This document shows positions 47,345 through 57,367 of a DNA stretch of 64,000 nucleotides, in pieces (position 1 is the first letter of the stretch; the number at the start of each line of letters is the position of its first letter). Made by a program: the position numbers and the translations under genes. The DNA comes from Mesobacillus foraminis (lineage in GTDB: Bacteria > Bacillota > Bacilli > Bacillales > Cytobacillaceae): the NCBI RefSeq assembly GCF_004340465.1, contig NZ_SLVV01000009.1, forward strand, positions 124,001-188,000. The letters run 5' to 3'. The notes beneath the pieces are model-generated. The model worked only from the letters and a program-made list of their open reading frames with translations. It was not told where the DNA came from and did no database searches.

Positions 47345-48388
47345 ATGGAGCAGAAGACCGAAAATGTGGCAGTCATTGGCGCTGGAAGCTGGGGAACGGC
47401 GCTGGCAATGGTACTGGCGGATAACGGGCATAGTGTAAGGATTTGGGGCCATAATCCTGCACTAATAGAAGAAATCAATGCCCAGCATACAAACAGGAAA
47501 TACCTGCCGGAAATCGACCTTCCCGAGCTGATACAAGGGTATACAGATTTAATAAAGACCCTTGCCGATGTTAAAACCATCATTATTGCCGTCCCAACGA
47601 AAGCCATCCGTGAAGTGTTGCAAAAGATTGCAGCATTCCAGTCTGAACCTTTGGTCATCGTACATGTCAGCAAGGGAATTGAGCCCGACACACTTTTAAG
47701 AATCTCTGAAATGATTGAGGAAGAGCTGCCAGGGGAACTCTTAGAGGACGTTGTAGTATTATCCGGGCCAAGCCACGCTGAGGAAGTCAGCCTGCGCCAC
47801 CCCACGACGGTTACGGTTTCTGCAAAGAATATGGAGGCTGCAGAAAAAATTCAGGACCTGTTTATCAATCAAAATTTCCGCGTATACACAAATCCAGACC
47901 TCATCGGAGTCGAAATTGGAGGAGCACTCAAAAATATCATTGCACTTGGTGCAGGGATTTCTGATGGTCTTGGTTATGGGGACAATGCCAAGGCTGCCTT
48001 AATTACGAGGGGTTTGGCTGAAATTGCCAGGCTGGGAGTGAAAATGGGAGCAAGTCCATTAACCTTTTCAGGACTAACCGGCATCGGGGACTTGATTGTT
48101 ACTTGTACAAGCGTCCATTCACGGAATTGGCGTGCCGGCAATATGCTGGGAAAGGGACAAAAGCTTGAAGAAGTATTGGCCAGCATGGGGATGGTCGTCG
48201 AGGGTGTACGGACAACAAAGGCTGCCTATCAGCTTGCGAAAAAGTATGATGTTAGAATGCCGATCACTGATGCTCTCTATGATGTACTGTTCAACGGTAT
48301 GAATCCCAAGGATGCAGTGGACGGCCTGATGTCACGGAGAAAGACACATGAAATGGAAGACCTGGAGGATATTCTTGGGGCAGACTGA
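47345..48388 (+). CDS. gpsA: Glycerol-3-phosphate dehydrogenase, NAD(P)+
   Basis: GpsA reduces dihydroxyacetone phosphate to glycerol-3-phosphate for phospholipid synthesis. The 347-residue product has the Rossmann start [20 protein letters not shown], the catalytic lysine regions [11 protein letters not shown] and [20 protein letters not shown], and the C-terminal [16 protein letters not shown]. The ATG 47345 fits the family N-terminus; an upstream TTG frame to 47300 is less likely. Confidence 0.97.
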   Translation: MEQKTENVAVIGAGSWGTALAMVLADNGHSVRIWGHNPALIEEINAQHTNRKYLPEIDLPELIQGYTDLIKTLADVKTIIIAVPTKAIREVLQKIAAFQSEPLVIVHVSKGIEPDTLLRISEMIEEELPGELLEDVVVLSGPSHAEEVSLRHPTTVTVSAKNMEAAEKIQDLFINQNFRVYTNPDLIGVEIGGALKNIIALGAGISDGLGYGDNAKAALITRGLAEIARLGVKMGASPLTFSGLTGIGDLIVTCTSVHSRNWRAGNMLGKGQKLEEVLASMGMVVEGVRTTKAAYQLAKKYDVRMPITDALYDVLFNGMNPKDAVDGLMSRRKTHEMEDLEDILGAD

Positions 48389-48511
48389 AATAATTGGAGA
48401 TTAAATTCATAAATATAGGCATTCGGTGATGCGATTTCACAGGATTCTGCATACAATGCATCGAAGCAACTGGTGGTTTGAACCGGGTGTCAGGGTTATT
48501 TAGTCACTTAT

Positions 48512-48555
48512 AACTGAGGTAAGGAGCAGCCCCTTCTTTATCTCAGTTTTTTTTG
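48512..48555 (+). terminator. Terminator after gpsA
   Basis: AACTGAG and CTCAGTT enclose an inner AAGG/CCTT stem, followed by eight T residues. Between gpsA and this hairpin (48389-48511) nothing else was identified. Confidence 0.8.
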
Positions 48556-48634
48556 TTCAGCCTCTCCTTTTTGTCCTTGTCCAGAATCCATAAATATATG
48601 TTATAATACTTCTCGGAAAAGGGGAGTGGTTTTT

Positions 48635-48835
48635 TTGTCGCCAGCTTTGCTGAAAATGTATGTTTCTTTTGTTGGGATGGGCTTTATGTTCATTTCCCTC
48701 ATTTCACTCTATTTAAGCCGCTATAAATTAAAGGGAGTCTTTAAAATCTTTACTGCAGTCATTGCATATATCCTGATGCTTGCAGCGGGACTGATCATTT
48801 TTCTTGTTGTTATGAGCGGGCCTACCAGTGAATAG
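48635..48835 (+). CDS. yphE: YphE, DUF2768 small membrane protein
   Basis: The 66-residue protein has two membrane helices (about residues 8-28 and 38-60) with a basic loop (YLSRYKLKG). TTG 48635 lies about seven bases after GGGGAGTGG and matches family members that begin SPALLKMYVSF; GTG 48626 is too close to the ribosome-binding site. A TATAAT box is at 48602. It is followed 31 bp later by yphF. Confidence 0.8.
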   Translation: MSPALLKMYVSFVGMGFMFISLISLYLSRYKLKGVFKIFTAVIAYILMLAAGLIIFLVVMSGPTSE

Positions 48836-48866
48836 AGAATAACAGTTATAAAGGATAGGAAACCAA

Positions 48867-49577
48867 ATGAGGAAATTATTCGTATTATTGCCATGCATTC
48901 TTCTCGTTCTAATCCTCAGCGGGTGTATGTATCCCGAAGAGAATCTCGCACAAAATAGAATTCCGCATGAGGTCCAACTTGAAAGTGTCCAAAAAGCGGT
49001 AGATGGATTCAGGGAAGATAACAGCGGCATTCTTCCGATAAAGACGAAGGAAGCGGATACACCAATCTATGAAAAATATTTAATTGATTTTCAAAGGATT
49101 GTACCCAGATATATGCCGGAGCCGCCGGGGAATGCATTCGAAAGCGGAGGAATATTCCAGTACGTCCTAGTCGATGTCGAGACTAAACCCACGGTCAAGC
49201 TTCTGGATTTGCGGATGGCGGAGACAATAAGGGATATTAAGCTTAGAATCAAGGCCAAGAAGTATCCCCCTTTTAAAAAACAAATTGGGAAAAATGCCTT
49301 TACGCTCGACTTTAAAAAGCTGGGATATAAAGAAGCTCCTGCAGCGGCCAGCCCTTACACGGGAGCAAATCTTCCCTTTATCATTACAGGTGATGGGGAT
49401 GTTTATGTTGATTACCGCAGTGATCTATATCAAAAACTGAAAGACGGGGACGAGGATGTAAGTCCGGGGGAGGACATACGCCATATCCTTGTTGAAGACT
49501 CTCAATTTGTGCCGGGCTTTTCCTTGCCGTACACAATTGATGAAGAGACAGGTGAACCAATCTTTTTAGAGAAATAG
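48867..49577 (+). CDS. yphF: YphF, lipoprotein
   Basis: The 236-residue protein has a lipoprotein signal peptide with the lipobox LILSGCMYP (cysteine at residue 20), so it should be lipid-anchored outside the cell or in the spore envelope. The rest is soluble with no repeats. It matches YphF by position between yphE and spoIVA. Function is unknown. Confidence 0.85.
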   Translation: MRKLFVLLPCILLVLILSGCMYPEENLAQNRIPHEVQLESVQKAVDGFREDNSGILPIKTKEADTPIYEKYLIDFQRIVPRYMPEPPGNAFESGGIFQYVLVDVETKPTVKLLDLRMAETIRDIKLRIKAKKYPPFKKQIGKNAFTLDFKKLGYKEAPAAASPYTGANLPFIITGDGDVYVDYRSDLYQKLKDGDEDVSPGEDIRHILVEDSQFVPGFSLPYTIDEETGEPIFLEK

Positions 49578-49582
49578 GCATA

Positions 49583-49626
49583 ACCCTTCTTCTGCAAAAT
49601 ATATTGTGGGAGAAGGGTCTTTTTTT
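49583..49626 (+). terminator. Terminator after yphF
   Basis: ACCCTTCT and AGAAGGGT with a 20-base loop, then CTTTTTTT. Confidence 0.8.
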
Positions 49627-49700
49627 GCCTTCATACAGTTTAATCAGTGGGAACGGAGCCCGCCCTTCTGTGGGAGATCAATAAAAAATTATTTAAAAAT

Positions 49701-49730
49701 GTCATATCAGCATAGGACAACATCATAAAT
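49701..49730 (+). promoter_or_regulatory. Sigma-E-type promoter for spoIVA
   Basis: GTCATAT (49701-49707) and CATAAAT (49724-49730, or CATCATAA at 49721) fit sigma-E elements. The -35 matches the one before dacB. spoIVA is a mother-cell sigma-E gene in relatives. Confidence 0.55.
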
Positions 49731-49799
49731 ATATATTGTCCCAGATTACCAATAAGGATGATATTTTCCCACTAACTCAAGATTTCAGGAGGGGATCAC

Positions 49800-51278
49800 T
49801 TGGAAAAGGTAGATATTTTTAAGGATATTGCCGAACGAACAGGCGGCGATATCTATCTTGGAGTTGTCGGTGCTGTAAGGACGGGCAAATCCACTTTCAT
49901 TAAGAAGTTTATGGAGCTAGTTGTATTGCCGAATATAAACAATGAAGCTGATCGTGCAAGAGCCCAGGATGAATTGCCGCAAAGTGCAGCCGGGAAGACG
50001 ATCATGACAACAGAGCCAAAGTTTGTTCCGAACCAGGCTGCATCCATTCATGTTGATGAAGGCCTTGATGTTAATATCAGGCTGGTGGACTGTGTAGGCT
50101 ATACTGTGCCAGGGGCAAAAGGATATGAGGACGAAAACGGGCCGCGGATGATCAATACTCCATGGTATGAAGAGCCTATTCCATTTCACGAAGCTGCTGA
50201 AATTGGAACAAGAAAGGTGATCCAGGAGCATTCCACCATAGGAGTTGTCATTACTTCCGACGGTACGATTGGGGATATTCCCCGCCTCGATTATATCGAG
50301 GCAGAGGAGCGGGTCATTGAGGAGCTAAAAGAGGTAGGAAAGCCGTTTATCATGGTTGTAAACAGTGCCCAGCCCCACCATCCGAATACAGAGACGCTCC
50401 GAACCCAGCTAGCGGAAAAATACGATATCCCTGTCCTTTCAATGAGTGTCGAAAGCATGAGGGAATCCGATGTACTGAATGTACTGCGCGAGGCATTATA
50501 TGAGTTCCCGGTGCTGGAGGTGAATGTGAATCTGCCGAGCTGGGTGATGGTGCTCAGGGAGAATCACTGGCTGCGGGAAAGTTATCAGGAAGCTGTAAAA
50601 GAAACGGTTAAAGATATTAAGAGACTGCGTGATGTAGACAGGGTTGTCCAGCATTTCAGCGATTTTGAGTTCATTGAACGTGCCGGGCTGGCCGGGATTG
50701 AAATGGGCCAGGGAGTAGCGGAAATAGATTTATTTGCCCCTGATGATCTCTACGATGACATTCTTAAGGAAATTGTCGGAGTGGAGATACGCGGCAAAGA
50801 TCATTTGTTGGAACTGATGCAGGACTTTGCTTATGCAAAGGCTGAATACGACCAGGTATCTGATGCTCTCAAGATGGTGAAACAGACTGGGTATGGAATC
50901 GCCTCGCCTTCTTTGGCGGACATGAGCCTCGAGGAGCCGGAAATCATCCGCCAGGGTTCAAGGTTTGGGGTGCGGCTGAAAGCAGTGGCACCATCCATCC
51001 ATATGATAAAAGTTGATGTTGAATCGGAGTTTTCGCCAATCATAGGAACAGAAAAACAAAGTGAAGAGCTCGTGAGATATCTCATGCAGGATTTTGAGGA
51101 TGATCCATTATCGATCTGGAACTCTGATATTTTTGGCAGGAGCTTAAGCTCCATCGTTAGAGAAGGCATTTCGGCAAAGCTCTCCCTTATGCCCGAGAAT
51201 GCACGCTACAAGCTTAAAGAAACACTTGAAAGAATTATTAATGAAGGCTCAGGCGGTTTAATCGCTATCATACTGTAA
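49800..51278 (+). CDS. spoIVA: SpoIVA, coat morphogenetic ATPase
   Basis: SpoIVA polymerises around the forespore, using ATP hydrolysis, to form the base of the spore coat. The 492-residue product is full length and strongly conserved, with the Walker A motif GAVRTGKST (residues 24-32) and the C-terminal polymerisation and anchoring region ending GSGGLIAIIL. It starts with TTG 49800 behind AGGAGGGG. It is its own transcription unit, with a likely sigma-E promoter and a terminator. Confidence 0.98.
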   Translation: MEKVDIFKDIAERTGGDIYLGVVGAVRTGKSTFIKKFMELVVLPNINNEADRARAQDELPQSAAGKTIMTTEPKFVPNQAASIHVDEGLDVNIRLVDCVGYTVPGAKGYEDENGPRMINTPWYEEPIPFHEAAEIGTRKVIQEHSTIGVVITSDGTIGDIPRLDYIEAEERVIEELKEVGKPFIMVVNSAQPHHPNTETLRTQLAEKYDIPVLSMSVESMRESDVLNVLREALYEFPVLEVNVNLPSWVMVLRENHWLRESYQEAVKETVKDIKRLRDVDRVVQHFSDFEFIERAGLAGIEMGQGVAEIDLFAPDDLYDDILKEIVGVEIRGKDHLLELMQDFAYAKAEYDQVSDALKMVKQTGYGIASPSLADMSLEEPEIIRQGSRFGVRLKAVAPSIHMIKVDVESEFSPIIGTEKQSEELVRYLMQDFEDDPLSIWNSDIFGRSLSSIVREGISAKLSLMPENARYKLKETLERIINEGSGGLIAIIL

Positions 51279-51283
51279 GCTTT

Positions 51284-51310
51284 AGACTCCAATTAGGAGT
51301 CTTTTTATTT
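51284..51310 (+). terminator. Terminator after spoIVA
   Basis: AGACTCC and GGAGTCT around five bases, then TTTTATTT. Confidence 0.8.
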
Positions 51311-51659
51311 AGCTTTTGATCCAGTTTAGCTGAGTATCCAACAGGGTATTGATAAGCGGGACACGCGAATCAGCGGGAATAAGAAAAGATTCCCATTATT
51401 TCAGGGTTTTATCTTGATAAGCATAAATGATTGTGATAATCTTTTAACAGAATTAACGTTGCAGGCGTTCAAACCCTTGTGATAACAGGGTTTTGGAGGA
51501 AAATCCCAATGTTTTTGAATGGATTTTGCATATTTTTTTAATTATGGCTAGAAAAATGTTCCGGCGACGTATAGAATTCCTTTTATTTGTTTAGAAAGGT
51601 ACTAAACAAGTTATTTTCTGAACAATAGTACAGGATTTTTTTGGGAGGAGGTGAATGGC
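51311..51659 (+). other. Long upstream region of hbs
   Basis: No full gene is visible. A hairpin AAACCC...GGGTTT (51471-51493) is followed by TTGGAGG and a ten-codon frame at 51509-51541 (MFLNGFCIFF). A possible promoter TTGCAT with TAGAAA 17 bp later overlaps that frame. In B. subtilis hbs has more than one promoter in a long leader, which this layout would allow. Confidence 0.4.
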
Positions 51660-51932
51660 ATGAACAAGACAGAACTAATCAATGCAGTTGCAGAAGCTGG
51701 TGAGCTTTCCAAGAAGGATGCAACAAAAGCAGTAGACGCTGTTTTTGATTCAATCTTAAATGCTTTAAAAAACGGAGATAAGGTGCAATTAATCGGTTTT
51801 GGGAACTTCGAGGTTCGCGAGCGCGCTGCCCGTAAAGGACGCAACCCGCAAACTGGTGATGAAATCGAAATCTCTGCCAGCAAAGTGCCTGCTTTCAAAC
51901 CAGGTAAGGCTCTTAAGGATGCAGTGAAATAA
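51660..51932 (+). CDS. hbs: HU-type DNA-binding protein HBsu
   Basis: The 90-residue histone-like protein bends and packages DNA. It begins [20 protein letters not shown] and carries the DNA-binding arm signature [20 protein letters not shown], ending [15 protein letters not shown] 51660 lies seven bases after GGGAGGAGGTG; an in-frame GTG at 51651 is within that site and not used. It is monocistronic with a strong terminator. Confidence 0.97.
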   Translation: MNKTELINAVAEAGELSKKDATKAVDAVFDSILNALKNGDKVQLIGFGNFEVRERAARKGRNPQTGDEIEISASKVPAFKPGKALKDAVK

Positions 51933-51963
51933 TTACATAGAAATATGCAAAAGCATACTTGAG

Positions 51964-51994
51964 AAAAAGGCCGCAAATAAAGCGGCCTTTTTAT
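51964..51994 (+). terminator. Terminator after hbs
   Basis: AAAAAGGCCGC and GCGGCCTTTTT around seven bases. Confidence 0.9.
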
Positions 51995-52132
51995 TATGTG
52001 AAGAGGCTGTGCTATTTTATACCTGGGTTCCACTTTATTATTTTGCTTGGTAAGAAATAATTATGCTAATATGGAAATGTTATAATTAACGATTGCAGAG
52101 AATATAGACATACATGTTTAGGAGGAAGTGGA

Positions 52133-52699
52133 ATGGCCAACGTGAATCACGCCCAAATAGAGGAAGCGGTGCGTTTAATTTTAGAAGCAGTGGGAGAAGA
52201 CCCAAATCGTGAAGGTCTCCTTGATACACCAAAGCGTGTCGCCCGGATGTATGAGGAAGTCTTCGCAGGCTTGAACCAGGATCCCAAGGAATATTTCGAA
52301 ACGATTTTTGGCGAGGATCATGAAGAGCTTGTCCTTGTAAAGGATATTCCGTTTTATTCAATGTGTGAGCATCATTTAGTTCCGTTCTTTGGCAAAGCGC
52401 ATGTTGCCTATATCCCGCGCGGCGGCAAAGTGACAGGCCTCAGCAAGCTTGCCAGAGCAGTGGAAGCGGTGGCGAAGAGGCCACAGCTTCAGGAACGGAT
52501 TACTTCAACAATAGCCAATGCAATCATGGAGAAACTGGACCCTCATGGAGTAATGGTTGTGGTTGAGGCTGAGCATATGTGCATGACGATGAGGGGCGTA
52601 AAGAAACCGGGATCCAAGACTGTAACATCTGCTGTCAGGGGAACTCTTGCCAAAGATGTAAGTGCACGTTCAGAAATCCTGGCACTTATTAAAGAGTAG
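52133..52699 (+). CDS. folE: GTP cyclohydrolase I
   Basis: FolE (MtrA) catalyses the first step of tetrahydrofolate synthesis from GTP. The 188-residue product has the zinc-site motifs [20 protein letters not shown] and [15 protein letters not shown]. The ATG follows AGGAGG. It forms the mtrAB operon with mtrB, the gene for the tryptophan-responsive RNA-binding protein. Confidence 0.97.
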   Translation: MANVNHAQIEEAVRLILEAVGEDPNREGLLDTPKRVARMYEEVFAGLNQDPKEYFETIFGEDHEELVLVKDIPFYSMCEHHLVPFFGKAHVAYIPRGGKVTGLSKLARAVEAVAKRPQLQERITSTIANAIMEKLDPHGVMVVVEAEHMCMTMRGVKKPGSKTVTSAVRGTLAKDVSARSEILALIKE

Positions 52700-52734
52700 A
52701 GCTCCTGGACCCAAAGGACTCTTTCTGTAACTGA

Positions 52735-52762
52735 AAGGCAAGTGACCCTTGCCTTTATAAAT
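52735..52762 (+). terminator. Weak hairpin between folE and mtrB
   Basis: AGGCAAG and CTTGCCT around four bases, followed by TTATAA. The tail is poor, so it may only reduce read-through or protect the 3' end. Confidence 0.4.
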
Positions 52763-52780
52763 CTAAAAGGGGGAGTTATC

Positions 52781-53014
52781 ATGGAAAACAAGCCATCACA
52801 CAATTCAGATTATATTGTGATCAAAGCGATTGAAGATGGAGTTAATGTGATTGGACTGACACGCGGAACAGATACCAGATTCCATCACTCCGAAAAGCTG
52901 GATAAAGGCGAAGTGATGATTGCACAGTTTACAGAGCATACATCAGCGATAAAAGTAAGAGGCCATGCCAAAATTATGACATCATATGGGGAAGTTGACA
53001 GCGAAAAAAAGTAA
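52781..53014 (+). CDS. mtrB: TRAP, tryptophan RNA-binding attenuation protein
   Basis: TRAP forms an 11-mer ring that, with tryptophan, binds GAG/UAG repeats in trp mRNA leaders. The 77-residue product is unmistakable: [40 protein letters not shown] and [23 protein letters not shown] 52781 follows AAAGGGGGAG. Its main target, the trp operon, is not in this window at its usual place between aroH and hisC. Confidence 0.97.
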   Translation: MENKPSHNSDYIVIKAIEDGVNVIGLTRGTDTRFHHSEKLDKGEVMIAQFTEHTSAIKVRGHAKIMTSYGEVDSEKK

Positions 53015-53234
53015 ATAAACCTGTAAAATGAGCGGTTACAGGATCTATCGGAATTCATTAATTTTGTTTTCATTCCCAAGCTGTCCAGAAATTATGTTAT
53101 AATTGCTCTGCTTTGTATAGTATTTATTATAAAAAATGACATTATAAAGGCACTTTTTTTGCCTGTTTAATTTTTGCCAAAACAGCGGGTTTCTGGCTAA
53201 TCAATTCTAACTTTCATGGACAAGGGTGATACAT

Positions 53235-54062
53235 TTGCAAGATTTTCATATGAAATTGGCGGGCGTAAGGAATCAGCTAACACAGAAACTATTCCATCCG
53301 TATCTCCTGGACAATATTACAGCTCCGGTTATCGATGAAGATAAGCTATTATTGCTTGTGTCACTTTTGGACGAGCAGGCTCTGAGTATGGATGAAATAG
53401 AAAAGTACAGCGTTACGGCAATGCTTTTGCAAATAGCCCTGGACACCCATGAAAATGTAGATAATTCATATTCAGGTGAAGAATCGGGGAAATTGAAAAA
53501 ACGTCAGTTAACGGTGCTGGCTGGCACTTATTACAGCGGGCTATATTATAAAATGCTGGCCGAAACACAGAAGGTCGAAATGATTAAGGAACTCGCCGCC
53601 GGCGTTAAAGAGGTAAATGAACATAAAATTCTGGTTTATCGAAAAGATGCCGACGCAATCGATAAGTTAATGAACAGCGTAAAGCTGATTGAAGCATCAT
53701 TGCTAAGCAGGGTGGCAGAATACTTTAATGCCAAGGAATGGAAGGAGCTAGCATCGAACCTGCTGTTCATAAAAAGAATGATTGCGGAAGAAAAAAACTT
53801 TGTGCAAACAGGCAGCTCCGTTGTTTTTGAAGGTTTAAAAAAGCTGGCTTTTCCCAAAAGCAACCTTGAGCTAGCCATGCTTTCTATTGAACAGCAGAAA
53901 TATCTATTATCCATCTGTGAACGATATATTGATTTCTCCATCAGTATGATTGAAGCAGCTTTAAAGAAGCTGCCTGCCTTGGAAAGCCTTCTGGAAGAAC
54001 GCTTAGGTGAAATTCTAGGCCAACATCGATCCATGTCAAAAATTATTTTGGAAGAAGGGTAA
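53235..54062 (+). CDS. hepS: Heptaprenyl diphosphate synthase component I
   Basis: HepS is the non-catalytic subunit that, with HepT, makes the C35 side chain of menaquinone-7. I chose TTG 53235 after AAGGGTGAT, giving 275 residues starting [14 protein letters not shown] as in the family. Landmarks are [20 protein letters not shown] and [20 protein letters not shown]. Helical throughout. It begins the hepS-menG-hepT cluster, with only two bases to menG. Confidence 0.93.
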   Translation: MQDFHMKLAGVRNQLTQKLFHPYLLDNITAPVIDEDKLLLLVSLLDEQALSMDEIEKYSVTAMLLQIALDTHENVDNSYSGEESGKLKKRQLTVLAGTYYSGLYYKMLAETQKVEMIKELAAGVKEVNEHKILVYRKDADAIDKLMNSVKLIEASLLSRVAEYFNAKEWKELASNLLFIKRMIAEEKNFVQTGSSVVFEGLKKLAFPKSNLELAMLSIEQQKYLLSICERYIDFSISMIEAALKKLPALESLLEERLGEILGQHRSMSKIILEEG

Positions 54063-54064
54063 AA

Positions 54065-54769
54065 ATGCAGCAATCAAAAGAAGAACGGGTTCACGGTGTA
54101 TTTGAAAAAATTTATAAAAACTATGATCAAATGAATTCCGTCATCAGCTTTAAACAGCATATTAGATGGCGTAAAGATACAATGAAAAGAATGAATGTCC
54201 AGAAGGGACAGTGTGCGCTTGATATATGCTGCGGGACGGCGGACTGGACAATTGCACTGGCAGAAGCGGTGGGACCTGAAGGCAAGGTGACCGGGCTGGA
54301 CTTCAGTGAAAACATGCTAAAGATTGGCGAAAAGAAAGTAAAAGAAAGGAATCTGGACCAGATAACGCTCATCCATGGGAATGCAATGGCACTGCCGTTC
54401 GAAGACAATAGTTTTGACTATGTTACAATTGGGTTTGGACTTAGAAATGTCCCGGATTACCTGCAGGTCCTTAAGGAAATGCAGCGGGTCCTTAAACCGG
54501 GCGGATTGGGCGTATGCCTTGAAACTTCACAGCCTGAAATGTTTGGTTTTAAACAGATCTACTACTTTTACTTTAAACATATCATGCCATTATTCGGTAA
54601 AATTTTTGCTAAAAGTTATGAAGAATATTCATGGCTCCAGGAATCTGCCCGCGACTTTCCAGGCATGAAAGAACTTGCTGGGATGTTCCAGAAGGCCGGC
54701 TTTGCCAATGTTAGCTACAAGCCCTACAGCGGCGGAGTTGCAGCTGTCCATATAGGCCATAAAAAATAG
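54065..54769 (+). CDS. menG: Demethylmenaquinone methyltransferase
   Basis: This 234-residue enzyme (also called MenH, UbiE or GerC2) methylates demethylmenaquinone using S-adenosylmethionine. The cofactor site is [20 protein letters not shown], with further family blocks [18 protein letters not shown] and [20 protein letters not shown]. It lies between the two subunit genes of the prenyl chain synthase, so all three serve menaquinone synthesis. Confidence 0.96.
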   Translation: MQQSKEERVHGVFEKIYKNYDQMNSVISFKQHIRWRKDTMKRMNVQKGQCALDICCGTADWTIALAEAVGPEGKVTGLDFSENMLKIGEKKVKERNLDQITLIHGNAMALPFEDNSFDYVTIGFGLRNVPDYLQVLKEMQRVLKPGGLGVCLETSQPEMFGFKQIYYFYFKHIMPLFGKIFAKSYEEYSWLQESARDFPGMKELAGMFQKAGFANVSYKPYSGGVAAVHIGHKK

Positions 54770-54784
54770 TGCTGGGTGGATACC

Positions 54785-55747
54785 ATGAAATTAAAAATGA
54801 TGTACTCCTATTTAAATACAGATATAAATGTAATAGAACAATCTCTGGAAAAAACAATCGAGGCTGAATCGTCTTTGCTTCGTCAAGCATCCCTTCACAC
54901 CTTACGTGCCGGTGGGAAAAGGATCAGGCCTGTATTTGTGCTGCTGGGCGGCAAATTTGGCGATTATGATATAAATGTGATAAAAAATGCCGCTGTTCCC
55001 CTGGAGCTCATTCATATGGCTTCCCTTGTACATGACGATGTAATTGATGATGCAGAGCTGCGCAGAGGGCAGCCTACCATTAAAGCGAAGTGGGATAACA
55101 GAATTGCCATGTATACTGGGGATTATATTTTTGCGAGGGCCCTTGAACTTGTGACAGAAATTAAAAATCCTCTGGCACATCAGATTCTTTCCAAAACAAT
55201 TGTTGAACTTTCCGTGGGCGAAATTGAGCAGATAAAAGATAAGTATAACTTCAATCAAAACTTAAGAGACTACTTCCGGAGAATAAAACGGAAAACCGCG
55301 CTCCTTATCGCTGCCAGCTGCCAGCTTGGAGCTGTGGCCTCAGGGGTTGAAGAAAAAGTACACAAAAACCTCTTCCGCTTTGGATATTATGTTGGCATGA
55401 GCTATCAGATTACAGACGATATTCTTGATTTTACCGGAACCGAGAAAGAATTGGGAAAGCCTGCCGGCGGGGATCTTCTTCAAGGAAACATTACCCTTCC
55501 AGTGCTTTATGCCATGGAAGACAGAGAACTCCGGATGGAGATTCAATCTGTTCGCGAGGATATGCCAAGACCTCAGATTGACCGCATTATCTCGCGAATT
55601 CTTCAATCAGGTGCAATAGAGAAGTCTATTCTTGTAAGCGACCATTATCTTGACAAGGCGCTCGCGGTATTGGAAGAGCTCCCGCAAAACCGTGCCAAGA
55701 GAACGCTTAGGGACATTGCTAAATATATCGGGAAGCGCAAATTTTAG
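54785..55747 (+). CDS. hepT: Heptaprenyl diphosphate synthase component II
   Basis: HepT is the catalytic prenyltransferase subunit. Both aspartate-rich motifs are present: MASLVHDDVIDDAELRRGQP and YQITDDILDFTGTEKELGKP. From ATG 54785 (GGGTGG five bases upstream) the product is 320 residues and ends with the family tail AKYIGKRKF. An in-frame GTG at 54776 adds three residues. Together with Fni upstream it builds the quinone tail. Confidence 0.96.
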   Translation: MKLKMMYSYLNTDINVIEQSLEKTIEAESSLLRQASLHTLRAGGKRIRPVFVLLGGKFGDYDINVIKNAAVPLELIHMASLVHDDVIDDAELRRGQPTIKAKWDNRIAMYTGDYIFARALELVTEIKNPLAHQILSKTIVELSVGEIEQIKDKYNFNQNLRDYFRRIKRKTALLIAASCQLGAVASGVEEKVHKNLFRFGYYVGMSYQITDDILDFTGTEKELGKPAGGDLLQGNITLPVLYAMEDRELRMEIQSVREDMPRPQIDRIISRILQSGAIEKSILVSDHYLDKALAVLEELPQNRAKRTLRDIAKYIGKRKF

Positions 55748-55839
55748 CAAGTTGCTAAGTTTTTGAAATAATGATACTATTTTCAATGGTTGAGTAATTT
55801 AAAATCGACCCATACATATACATATTAGGAGTGGAGTTC

Positions 55840-56286
55840 ATGGAAAAGACGTTCTTAATGGTTAAACCTGATGGGGTACAACGCAATGTTATTGGTGAGA
55901 TTGTTACACGCTTTGAAAAGAAGGGCTTTCAGCTTGTTGGTGCAAAGTTAATGAGCATACCAAAAGAATTGGCAGAACAGCATTATGGTGAACATAAAGA
56001 GCGCCCGTTTTTTGGCGAGCTTGTAGACTTCATTACTTCGGGTCCTGTTTTCGCGATGGTTTGGCAAGGGGAAAATGTTATCGCGACTGCTCGTCAAATG
56101 ATGGGTTCCACTAATCCAAAGGATGCAGCTCCAGGAACCATCCGCGGGGATTTTGGGTTAATTGTTGGGAAGAATATCATCCATGGATCTGATTCTCCTG
56201 AAAGCGCTGTCCGTGAAATTGGATTGTTTTTTAAAGACAATGAACTTGTCGATTACTCCAAACTAATGAATGAGTGGATATATTAA
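55840..56286 (+). CDS. ndk: Nucleoside diphosphate kinase
   Basis: Ndk exchanges phosphate among nucleoside di- and triphosphates through a phospho-histidine. The 148-residue product begins [20 protein letters not shown], and the catalytic histidine is H115 in [15 protein letters not shown] 55840 follows AGGAGTGG. It is followed by a terminator, so it can be transcribed from its own or the hep promoter. Confidence 0.97.
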   Translation: MEKTFLMVKPDGVQRNVIGEIVTRFEKKGFQLVGAKLMSIPKELAEQHYGEHKERPFFGELVDFITSGPVFAMVWQGENVIATARQMMGSTNPKDAAPGTIRGDFGLIVGKNIIHGSDSPESAVREIGLFFKDNELVDYSKLMNEWIY

Positions 56287-56293
56287 GCAAGTG

Positions 56294-56323
56294 CACCTGC
56301 ATAGTTTTTGCAGGTGTTTTTTT
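56294..56323 (+). terminator. Terminator after ndk
   Basis: CACCTGC and GCAGGTG around nine bases, then TTTTTTTATTT. Confidence 0.85.
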
Positions 56324-56415
56324 ATTTATTCCGTCCAAAAAGGTAAAGTTGTCACGGCAAGTTTCCGATATACTAAAGAGCAGCTACTAACAGCAAGAAG
56401 TTGAGGAGAAGAGAG

Positions 56416-57189
56416 ATGCTAGGGGACTATGAAAAATTTATCGTAAACATAAACAAAAAAACGGGGATTAACCTTGCGCTTTACAAAGAAGCTCAAATGA
56501 AACGCAGGCTTATATCTCTTTACGAAAAAAAAGGATATAAAAACTTTCAGGACTTTTACCAGGCGATGGAGCAGGATGCTGGACTGTTAAACGAGTTTCT
56601 GGATCGTATGACTATAAATGTTTCGGAATTTTACCGCAATTCCAGAAGGTGGGAAGTTCTTGAAAAGCAAATTATGCCGAAACTATTGCAAAAAAACCAG
56701 AGAATCAAGATATGGAGCGCAGCCTGTTCAACAGGCGAAGAGCCCTATACAGTTGCGATGATGATGTCTAATTTTATTCCTTTATCACAATTAAGAATAT
56801 TGGCTACAGACATAGACGAAAATGTGCTGGCAAAAGCCCGGCTTGGCATTTATCATGAGAGATCCCTGAATGAGGTTCCGGAGGTTTTCAAGAAAAAATA
56901 TTTTACAGAAGAAAATGGATACTACAGTATAAGCCCCGAAGTAAAAAAATCAGTTGTTTTTAAAAAGCAGAATCTTTTGGATGAGCCATTCGGCTCCGCT
57001 TACGATTTAATTGTCTGCCGAAATGTACTGATTTATTTCACTGAACAGGCAAAAGATATATTGTATGCGAAATTCAGTGCAGCATTGAAGCCGGGGGGCA
57101 TTTTTTTTGTTGGCAGTACAGAACAAATTTTCAATCCCGGCAAATATGGATTTGAAACAGAAGATACCTTTTTTTATCGAAAAAAATAG
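56416..57189 (+). CDS. cheR: Chemotaxis protein methyltransferase CheR
   Basis: CheR methylates glutamates on chemoreceptors. The 257-residue product has an N-terminal helical domain (LYKEAQMKRRLISLYEKKGY, NVSEFYRN) and a C-terminal S-adenosylmethionine domain with IWSAACSTGEEPYTVAMMM and LATDIDENVLAKA. ATG 56416 follows GAGGAGAAGAG. No other chemotaxis gene is near; cheR is also away from the main che operon in B. subtilis, between ndk and aroF. Confidence 0.95.
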   Translation: MLGDYEKFIVNINKKTGINLALYKEAQMKRRLISLYEKKGYKNFQDFYQAMEQDAGLLNEFLDRMTINVSEFYRNSRRWEVLEKQIMPKLLQKNQRIKIWSAACSTGEEPYTVAMMMSNFIPLSQLRILATDIDENVLAKARLGIYHERSLNEVPEVFKKKYFTEENGYYSISPEVKKSVVFKKQNLLDEPFGSAYDLIVCRNVLIYFTEQAKDILYAKFSAALKPGGIFFVGSTEQIFNPGKYGFETEDTFFYRKK

Positions 57190-57212
57190 TCGGGATTCCC
57201 GGCTTTTTTTTA
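57189..57212 (+). terminator. Terminator after cheR
   Basis: GTCGGG and CCCGGC around three bases, starting at the stop codon, then a T run. Confidence 0.7.
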
Positions 57213-57367
57213 TTGTTAAATCAGTGGTATCTTATAAGGAATGCAAAAAAGCAAATTCTAAAGTTCTTTAACTTATCTATCATATTTTTTAAATTTTTGC
57301 TATTTTTATTGTAAGGCGTATGATATATTGATACATAATCCTTTAATGAGTTGAAGGGAGAAAGAAT

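Noticed and set aside
56416-57189. cheR as evidence of horizontal transfer or a lost chemotaxis operon
   Set aside because: cheR is at the same isolated place between ndk and chorismate synthase in B. subtilis, so this is ancestral order.
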